Positions 16,444 through 22,188 of a stretch of 22,188 nucleotides of DNA are shown here, piece after piece. The notes under the pieces were generated by a model that was given only the letters and a program-made list of their open reading frames with translations, had not been told where the DNA came from and searched no databases. Position numbers and translations under genes: made by a program. How positions within the stretch are numbered: position 1 is the stretch's first letter; each line of letters starts with the position of its first letter. Source of the stretch: Bacteroidales bacterium UBA4788 (GTDB taxonomy: Bacteria; Bacteroidota; Bacteroidia; Bacteroidales; VadinHA17); the NCBI GenBank assembly GCA_002402965.1, contig DHGW01000067.1, forward strand, positions 11,095 to 33,282, given 5' to 3'.

Positions 16444-16477
16444 TGCCGGGATTGCCGGGCGGTATATCAGTGCCGGG
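16444..16477. repeat. Three TGCCGGG direct repeats between convergent genes
   Basis: TGCCGGG occurs at 16444, 16453 and 16471, offsets of 9 and 18 bases, within the 42-base gap between the convergent LOG and SpoIIE-sensor stop codons. There is no hairpin with a T-run on either strand, so no clear terminator is present here. Confidence 0.4.
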
Positions 16478-19400
16478 TTATGGTATCCGTGTACCGATGA
16501 ACAGGATGTCATCCACCTGGGGGATGCCGCCCATCCATTCCCTGATGGTTTTCTGGAGCCGGCGTTTCTGTTCGTCAACGGGAAGGTTGTATATCTCAGC
16601 TATTAGCGCCCTGATATTTATGGTCTTGAACTTCTTTTCATGCTCTCCGCCAAACTGGTCAGCAAGGCCGTCAGTGAAGATATAGAGCATGTCGCCCGGC
16701 TTCACATCCACCCTTTTATTGGTGAAACTCTTCCTTGCCTGCCCGTCGATCATTCCTATCGGGAAGCGGTCGGCCTTATAGATGGTCACCTTGCCGTCAC
16801 GGACATGGTATAGCGGCTGAAACGCACCGGCATATTCAACGGTATGCTCCAGGATATCATAGGAGAGAAGCGAAATATCCATGCCGTCACGTACCGCTTT
16901 TTCGCTTCGCTGAAGGAGGGCATGGACCACCTCGATGTTCAGATGGTCAAGTATATCCGAAGGCCTGGTTATACCGCTCTCCCTGACGATCTTGTTGAGG
17001 GAGTTGTGACCGATGATTGACATGAAGGCTCCGGGAACGCCATGACCCGTACAGTCGACTGCCGCAATATACTGCCTGAAGCCGCTGTCATGCATCCAGT
17101 AGAAGTCGCCGCTGACAATATCCTTCGGCATGAACAGCACGAAGGTTTCATTGAAGTAGTTTTCCGGAGGCATCATCGCTGCCTGTATCCTCTCGGCATA
17201 CCTTATGCTGGCAGTGGTGTCCCTGTTCTTCTCCTCGAGCTCCAGGCTCTTGCTGACCACCTCGGCAGTTCTCTCTTCGACCTTTGCCTCAAGATGTTCC
17301 TTCTCCTTTCGCAGGTTTCTCTCGCGGAGTGTAATGAAGAGATAAATCCCGCTGGCGAGGAGGGTCACACACAGGAACAGGAACCACGAAGTGGCGTAGA
17401 CGGGCCCCCTGATGGAGAAGGAGAGCTTCGCGGGCACCTCGTTCCAGTAGCCGTAGTTGTTTGAGGCCCGGACCATGAAGGTGTACTTGCCGGGACTGAG
17501 AGATGAGTAGGAAGCCCTGCTCTGATCGGTTGTGATCCACTCCTTGTCGGCTCCCTCAAGCATGAACTGGTACCTCACCGCACCGGGATTAACCAGGCAG
17601 ATGCTCAGGAAATCAAAGATGATCCTGTTCTGGGTATACATCAGACGTATCCCGTCATGCATCGGGAAGACCTCATAATTTACAAGTGTCCTCCATATGT
17701 GTGTGGCAGGCTCCGTGACCACCGGAGGGAGCCTGGACGGGGTGAGCCTGATAGCCCCGTTGGAGGTCCCGAACCACAGGTCGCCAATGTCATCTGCAAA
17801 AGAGGCATTGGGCCTGGTCTCTATTCCCGTGAAGCCGTTCTTCTCATTGAATGACGATATCCTTCCGGTGTTACTGTCGTACCTGTTCAACCCAAGGTTG
17901 GTGCCGATGAACAGGTTTCCGGATCGGTCAGGCTGGAGCAGGTTAACGGAATTCATCAGCAAACCGTCAGACTCTGACAGCTTCTTGATTACCGCTTCGT
18001 TCTTCAACCCGTAAAGCCCGTCAATTGTGCCCACCCAGATAATTCCGTCAGGTGTCTCGGTGATGGCGGTGGGATGCACATCCGTCCTGAAAGTGACGGA
18101 AGTGAATGTGTTGCTCCCCGGAATATGCTTCGTGAGGCCGTTGCGCTCTTCGGTGCCTATCCACAGGCAGCCTCTGCTGTCGCAGAAGAGCGATGTAATG
18201 TTATTACCCGTCAGCCCGTTGATCTGCGTAAAGGTCTGGCTCTCCTTGAGCCGCACATCCCACATGATCAGAGCGCGGTCAGTACCTATCCAGAGATTGC
18301 CATTCTGGTCAGTGGTAATGGCGCCGATCCTCAGTGAACGGAGGCTGGCATTCAGATCGAGATCATAACGGTAAGTCTTCTCGTCAAGGTCATACCTGTA
18401 GACCTCATCACCCGAGGTGGCTATCCAGACATTACCCTTTTCGTCAGGCCTGATGATGTTTATCTGGATGCCCTCCAGGGCAGGTGGAAAACCGCTCAGC
18501 TTGATACGGTCCTCCTCCTTCAGGGCGGGATTGTAAAGCGAAAGACCCTTGCTGGTTCCGAACCAGTATTTGCCGTCGGGATCCTGTGCAAGGGTGAAGA
18601 CATCATTTGAGGGAAGGAACTGCGGGGCTATGAGAGAAGTGAAATGATCACCCTTGTAGATAAAGAGACCCGCATCACGGTCAGCAATCAGGATATTCTT
18701 TTCCTTGTCCTCTATCATGCATAGTATGTGCTGTGCTGTGAGTCCGTTTGTATTGTTAAAGACGAGTGTCCCCTCCGGGGAGAAGACCGTTATCCCTCCC
18801 CTGCTCTCCCAGTCTTCCATGGAGGCTACCCAAATATTGCCACGGTAATCCTCCAGTATCCAGGTGACGAAATTGCCCCACAGGCCGTTGCGCGTATCGT
18901 AAAAGCCCATCTCACCCGTCTCTGCGTCCTGGCGGTAGAGACCTCCGTTGAAGGTCCCGAACCACATGTTGCCCCGGGAGTCCTCGAATATGGTGGTTGT
19001 CAGGAAGTACCGGGTGAGGCCTTCCGGATTGAACGGAACGAACCTGTCACTTGCGTGATCATACTTCTTGATCCCCATATCTGTGATACAGAAGAGGTTG
19101 CCCCGACGGTCCGCATAAAAACCAAAAGCATCATTACTGAGGCCCTGGCGCCCCATGTACTGTTGCCCCGTCATAAGGCTCACCCCGTGGACAGGCATGT
19201 CAAGCCGCAGTGCACCGCCCAGGGAGGTGGAGACCCACAGTGATCCCTCATATTCGATAATGCCCGTCACATCGCCCGTAAGGTTTGTAACCGGTCTGAC
19301 AGGGTCATTGATCCTTGCGGAGTCGACCCCTATAAACATCGAAGGAGAGAATGAGATCTTCCTGATGACATTGTCCTCGATGACCGACATGCCGCCGCCA

Positions 19401-19723
19401 ATATGCCCAAGCCAGAGCCTTCCCCTGCTGTCCTCACAGATACTCTTCACTCCTCCTGGGGAGAGACTGTCGGATGTCGAAAAGTTCTCAAAACGGAGGC
19501 CGTCAAAACGGGTTACGCCGCTGCCGGTACCAAGCCAGATGAAGTCGTTGGCGTCCTGGATGACGGTATAGACCTTGGAGGCGCTGAGCCCTTCCTTCGC
19601 ACCGTACTGTTCAAAATAGTAGTTCTGCCCGGTAAGCTGACGGGGGAGGGTAATAAGTATGAGAAGCAGCGAGGCTGTGATGACAGATGAAAATATGCCG
19701 GAATTGCTGCTTCGTCCGTACAT
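16478..19723 (-). CDS. Membrane sensor: Reg_prop double propeller, Y_Y_Y domain and cytoplasmic SpoIIE-type phosphatase
   Basis: A 1081-residue single-pass signalling protein. Signal sequence about 1-33 (SLLLILITLPRQLTGQ), then about 14 Reg_prop repeats between 40 and 690 (IWLGTGSGVTRFDG, LWFGTSNGAIRL and similar), enough for two seven-bladed propellers. A Y_Y_Y domain (about 715-775; SPGKYTFMVRASNNYG) precedes one membrane helix (about 780-800) and a coiled-coil linker (about 805-845; HLEAKVEERTAEV). The C-terminal SpoIIE/PP2C phosphatase (about 850-1080) has metal-binding Asp candidates in VSGDFYW (Asp873), VDCTGHG (Asp890), FTDGLAD (Asp1018) and QVDD (Asp1071/1072). The catalytic set looks complete. 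A periplasmic ligand should control dephosphorylation of a cytoplasmic phosphoprotein, typically a STAS antagonist, but no such partner is nearby. It starts 4 bases after the caspase gene stop, so the two are in one operon. Confidence 0.94.
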   Translation of the reverse strand: MYGRSSNSGIFSSVITASLLLILITLPRQLTGQNYYFEQYGAKEGLSASKVYTVIQDANDFIWLGTGSGVTRFDGLRFENFSTSDSLSPGGVKSICEDSRGRLWLGHIGGGMSVIEDNVIRKISFSPSMFIGVDSARINDPVRPVTNLTGDVTGIIEYEGSLWVSTSLGGALRLDMPVHGVSLMTGQQYMGRQGLSNDAFGFYADRRGNLFCITDMGIKKYDHASDRFVPFNPEGLTRYFLTTTIFEDSRGNMWFGTFNGGLYRQDAETGEMGFYDTRNGLWGNFVTWILEDYRGNIWVASMEDWESRGGITVFSPEGTLVFNNTNGLTAQHILCMIEDKEKNILIADRDAGLFIYKGDHFTSLIAPQFLPSNDVFTLAQDPDGKYWFGTSKGLSLYNPALKEEDRIKLSGFPPALEGIQINIIRPDEKGNVWIATSGDEVYRYDLDEKTYRYDLDLNASLRSLRIGAITTDQNGNLWIGTDRALIMWDVRLKESQTFTQINGLTGNNITSLFCDSRGCLWIGTEERNGLTKHIPGSNTFTSVTFRTDVHPTAITETPDGIIWVGTIDGLYGLKNEAVIKKLSESDGLLMNSVNLLQPDRSGNLFIGTNLGLNRYDSNTGRISSFNEKNGFTGIETRPNASFADDIGDLWFGTSNGAIRLTPSRLPPVVTEPATHIWRTLVNYEVFPMHDGIRLMYTQNRIIFDFLSICLVNPGAVRYQFMLEGADKEWITTDQSRASYSSLSPGKYTFMVRASNNYGYWNEVPAKLSFSIRGPVYATSWFLFLCVTLLASGIYLFITLRERNLRKEKEHLEAKVEERTAEVVSKSLELEEKNRDTTASIRYAERIQAAMMPPENYFNETFVLFMPKDIVSGDFYWMHDSGFRQYIAAVDCTGHGVPGAFMSIIGHNSLNKIVRESGITRPSDILDHLNIEVVHALLQRSEKAVRDGMDISLLSYDILEHTVEYAGAFQPLYHVRDGKVTIYKADRFPIGMIDGQARKSFTNKRVDVKPGDMLYIFTDGLADQFGGEHEKKFKTINIRALIAEIYNLPVDEQKRRLQKTIREWMGGIPQVDDILFIGTRIP

Positions 19724-19727
19724 CAGG

Positions 19728-22109
19728 TTATTTCTTTACAAAGAAGAAGGTTCCGTCTTCATCCTTTAACCCCGTGATCTTTCCGAATTTAGGCTTTTGC
19801 TGGTTGTTTTGCGAGACTGCTTTTGTCACCTTCAGCACTATCTCCTCAATGGCAATGCAGGTATTGGGATTGCTCCGGAGGGTGTTGGCGAACGTACGGG
19901 TGAACTGCGAATCGTCAACAGCAAGTTCGTAACCGGCTGATGAAAAGATCTGGCTCGACTTGAACTGGGTGGCCCGCCAGTCGGCGCAGTTGCGTGGTTT
20001 AATATCCGATCTCATGGCCTGGTAAAAACTCGGGCCTGATTCACATGCGTCAGTTATCACCAGAACATGTGTAAGATAGTTCATATAGGTATCCATCGAA
20101 GCCTTCAGGGCGCTCATGCTGAAATAGGTGAACTCCTCATCGCGGCGGGCATCGATGGGTATCCAGTAGCCCACGTCATTGATGAACTTGCCGTGCCCGG
20201 CGAACCAGATGACAAGTGATTTAATATTCTTGGCCCTGACCTCGTCACGCAGGTCAATCGAGAAGAATTTCTCCATCTGCAGCTTTGTCTGGTTGCGGAG
20301 ACGCTTCACCGGCAGCACCTGGTAATTTTCCTCCAGCACTCCCGAAATGAGGCTGGCATCCTTGGGCGGGCCCTGCAGGGCCGCAAAATTCTGGTAATCA
20401 CTGTTCTCTATGAAGACCACCAGCGTGTTACCCATGGGATTCGAAGCAGAAATGATAGTGCCGTTACGGTTCAGGGCATAATCCTTTATCGTCCTGTTGC
20501 CGTACTTGTCCTCCACCAGGATGGTAACCTTGTCATTATTCCTCACGTCAATGCCCCTGGCAATAAACGAGGGATTAAGGTTGTCCTGCGAAAACTGGGC
20601 GCTGATGTTTTCAATTTTCACAGACCTGATGAGATTCTGGTCCAGCACCCTGCCTTCAATGTCAATTGAAGATGAAACACTATCAATGACAAGCACATCC
20701 ACACCCATGAGGTAGGGAGCAAGTATCTCAATCTCCGGGGGATCGACCTCTGTTCGCCTGATACGGTAGGTCAGCACCTTCTCGTTGTTATATACATCCC
20801 GTGCAATGATCCGGAGTGTCTCGTCAGAGGGGATCTCCACCTCCGCGGCAAAGGGTATGGTTCCCTTTCCCTCAAATTTGACAGGGATGCTGTTTATGGA
20901 AAACTCCGCCAGCAGGCTCTTGTCGCTCACCTTGCCAGTCACCATCAGAGTCTTTCTGTCATAACCCAGCTCAATGTTGCCACCCTCGACAATGTCAGGC
21001 GACTCGATGTAGATCTCGGGACTGTTGAACTCACGGTTGATGGCGAAAAGCCTGTCATTTGCCTCACCGAGCAGTTTCTTTGCCTGTGAGCCTGTTTCAT
21101 TCATGGCAACAACCCTGGTGTAATCATCAGCTGCCTTTTCGAAGTCATGCATCTCTTCGTATGACCTGGCACGCATGAGGTATACCTCCGGACTGTACTG
21201 GTCGATGGCTAACGCTTTTGTAAAGTCAGCCGCAGCTGCTATATGCTGATTGAATTTCTGGTAGTATGTACCGCGAGTTATGTAATGCCCCTGACCTGCG
21301 GGTTCAAGGAGAATAGCCGTTGACAGGTCATTGATCGCCGAGGGATAGTCGAGCTTCGCCTCATAGACCATGGCACGGGTCAGGTATGCTTCTACATTCT
21401 TTGTCTCCTGCTGAATGACCATATTGCACTGTCCCAGCGCGCTGTTGACGTCGCTCTGGCGGACAAGAACCCTTGCCAGCTCGAGGCGGGCGCTGGCAAA
21501 TGACTTGTCCTTTGTCACAGCCTTCTCAAGCTGTCTCCTGGCGGTGTTGTCATCACCCTTCTTCTGGTAGATTATCCCCTGGTGGTAATAGTTGACCGCA
21601 TCGTCCCGCATCTGGAGGGCGGTGTCGGATGCACCGAGGGCCCTGTCCCATTGCTCCAATCCGATCAGTGATACAACCTTTTCGGTATAGAGCTTCCCGT
21701 TTCTGAACTCCGCCCTGATGGCTTTCTGAAGGTGGGTTACTGCCTCAAAGTAGAATTTACTTCTTTCCTCCGGCGTAGCCTTCTCCGCACTGCCAAGCAT
21801 GTTGCACATGCGCCCCAGGTTGTAAAGAATACCGGTATCATCTGGCATGAAACTGTTCGCCCGTTTGTAGTCGTCATAGGCCAGCCCGAAGTTGCCCGTC
21901 ATCTCATATGCCCTGGCTCTCCTGACGTACCCGTCAGCAGAGGAGGGATCATCATCAATTGCCTTTGAGAACTGGTCAATGGCATCTTCAAGCATGCCGC
22001 TCCTGACGAAATCCTCTCCTGCCTTTATGTATTTGCGGGCCGACTGGCCGGCAAGGCTGAAACAGGCGATAATAAGCAGCATAACAAGAACTGTGAATCC
22101 TCGCTTCAT
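19728..22109 (-). CDS. Exported TPR / Ig-like / caspase (peptidase C14) protein
   Basis: A 793-residue protein. The N-terminus (MKRGFTVLVMLLIIACFSLAGQS) is a signal peptide; IIAC could also act as a lipobox with Cys16, so soluble periplasmic or lipidated forms are both possible. About residues 22-345 hold roughly seven or more TPR units (AIDQFSKAIDDDPSSADGYVRRARAYEMTG, AINDLSTAILLEP, AAADFTKALAID). Two beta-sandwich segments follow, each opening with a Pro-Glu-Ile strand (about 363-448 and 456-545). The caspase domain (about 561-790) has NTLVVFIENSDYQ, the catalytic His639 in FAGHG and Cys689 in DACESG, with PIDARRDE between them. The dyad is intact, so it is probably an active Arg/Lys-directed protease, activated through TPR-mediated assembly (inference). 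First gene of the operon with the SpoIIE sensor; promoter at 22139-22167. Confidence 0.92.
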   Translation of the reverse strand: MKRGFTVLVMLLIIACFSLAGQSARKYIKAGEDFVRSGMLEDAIDQFSKAIDDDPSSADGYVRRARAYEMTGNFGLAYDDYKRANSFMPDDTGILYNLGRMCNMLGSAEKATPEERSKFYFEAVTHLQKAIRAEFRNGKLYTEKVVSLIGLEQWDRALGASDTALQMRDDAVNYYHQGIIYQKKGDDNTARRQLEKAVTKDKSFASARLELARVLVRQSDVNSALGQCNMVIQQETKNVEAYLTRAMVYEAKLDYPSAINDLSTAILLEPAGQGHYITRGTYYQKFNQHIAAAADFTKALAIDQYSPEVYLMRARSYEEMHDFEKAADDYTRVVAMNETGSQAKKLLGEANDRLFAINREFNSPEIYIESPDIVEGGNIELGYDRKTLMVTGKVSDKSLLAEFSINSIPVKFEGKGTIPFAAEVEIPSDETLRIIARDVYNNEKVLTYRIRRTEVDPPEIEILAPYLMGVDVLVIDSVSSSIDIEGRVLDQNLIRSVKIENISAQFSQDNLNPSFIARGIDVRNNDKVTILVEDKYGNRTIKDYALNRNGTIISASNPMGNTLVVFIENSDYQNFAALQGPPKDASLISGVLEENYQVLPVKRLRNQTKLQMEKFFSIDLRDEVRAKNIKSLVIWFAGHGKFINDVGYWIPIDARRDEEFTYFSMSALKASMDTYMNYLTHVLVITDACESGPSFYQAMRSDIKPRNCADWRATQFKSSQIFSSAGYELAVDDSQFTRTFANTLRSNPNTCIAIEEIVLKVTKAVSQNNQQKPKFGKITGLKDEDGTFFFVKK

Positions 22110-22138
22110 GACATTAGGTCCTTTTCCTGATAGGGTCT

Positions 22139-22167
22139 CAAAAATACGAATAATTGTTTATTAACAA
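22139..22167 (-). promoter_or_regulatory. Promoter of the caspase-SpoIIE operon
   Basis: The minus strand has TATTTTTG at 22139-22146 (perfect -7) and TTG at 22165-22167, 18 bases upstream (-33). The -7 element is 29 bases from the ATG. No promoter-like motif separates the two genes of the operon. Confidence 0.6.
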
Positions 22168-22186
22168 CTAAAAGCAGTTATTAACA
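22158..22186. repeat. TTATTAACA direct repeat upstream of the caspase operon
   Basis: TTATTAACA occurs at 22158-22166 and 22178-22186, a 20-base period close to two helical turns. The first copy overlaps the -33 element, which is where a regulator's paired sites could be. In DNA this AT-rich, chance is a serious alternative. Confidence 0.35.
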
Positions 22187-22188
22187 TT

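Noticed and set aside
18728..19243. A 171-codon plus-strand frame opposite the propeller repeats of the SpoIIE sensor.
   Set aside because: It is the antisense shadow of repeated WxGT-type coding sequence, with no start context or recognisable product.
1..22188. CRISPR array, tRNA, rRNA, insertion sequence, integrase or phage genes.
   Set aside because: I saw no regularly spaced repeats, no transposase or integrase motifs and no tRNA-like cloverleaf in the short gaps. The caspase gene alone does not make a defence island, because its neighbours are a sensor and housekeeping genes.

Overview
This window looks like a chromosomal piece of an uncultured or little-known Bacteroidota, most likely class Bacteroidia. 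The evidence is a SusC/SusD outer-membrane nutrient pair, a type IX secretion (T9SS) type A C-terminal sorting domain on a secreted protease, a bS16 ribosomal protein with a long C-terminal extension, Reg_prop/Y_Y_Y sensor architecture, and repeated promoter motifs of the Bacteroidota form TAnnTTTG upstream of genes. Gene density is high, no intergenic gap reaches 300 bases, and I saw no tRNA, rRNA, insertion sequence, integrase or CRISPR array. The gene content is mixed housekeeping and accessory rather than a mobile island.

Layout from left to right. (1) 58-2469 (-): a secreted S9D-type (glutamyl endopeptidase-like) serine peptidase, divergent from (2) 2591-3166 (+), an L-threonylcarbamoyladenylate synthase for tRNA t6A modification. 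(3) 3167-3310 (-): a 47-residue signal-peptide ORF that looks like the severed N-terminus of a DUF2807 protein. Its stop codon abuts the synthase stop, and both lie in or next to a perfect inverted repeat. (4) 3400-4566 (-): rpsP-rimM. (5) 4668-11800 (-): a susC-susD-Calx-beta lipoprotein operon ending in a strong intrinsic terminator, followed on the same strand by a T9SS-exported C10 (streptopain-like) cysteine protease. (6) 11969-16435 (+): dnaE, trxA and a LOG-family phosphoribohydrolase. (7) 16478-22109 (-): a two-gene operon. A signal-peptide-bearing TPR/Ig-like/caspase protein is followed 4 bases later by a large sensor with about 14 propeller repeats, a Y_Y_Y domain, one membrane helix and a cytoplasmic SpoIIE-type phosphatase.

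How the genes may work together. The C10 protease, the SusCD transporter and its lipoprotein read as a possible protein or peptide utilisation locus (inference): no glycoside hydrolase, lyase or sulfatase is present and a secreted protease adjoins. The caspase/SpoIIE operon is the most unusual system here. It pairs a probable extracytoplasmic caspase-type protease with a transmembrane sensor whose output is a serine/threonine phosphatase, which suggests envelope sensing or proteolysis linked to a partner-switching pathway. No anti-sigma kinase or STAS partner is in the window, so the pathway is unresolved. Start codons for the threonylcarbamoyl synthase, thioredoxin and LOG genes were moved inward from longer open frames to ATG codons that match the family N-termini.
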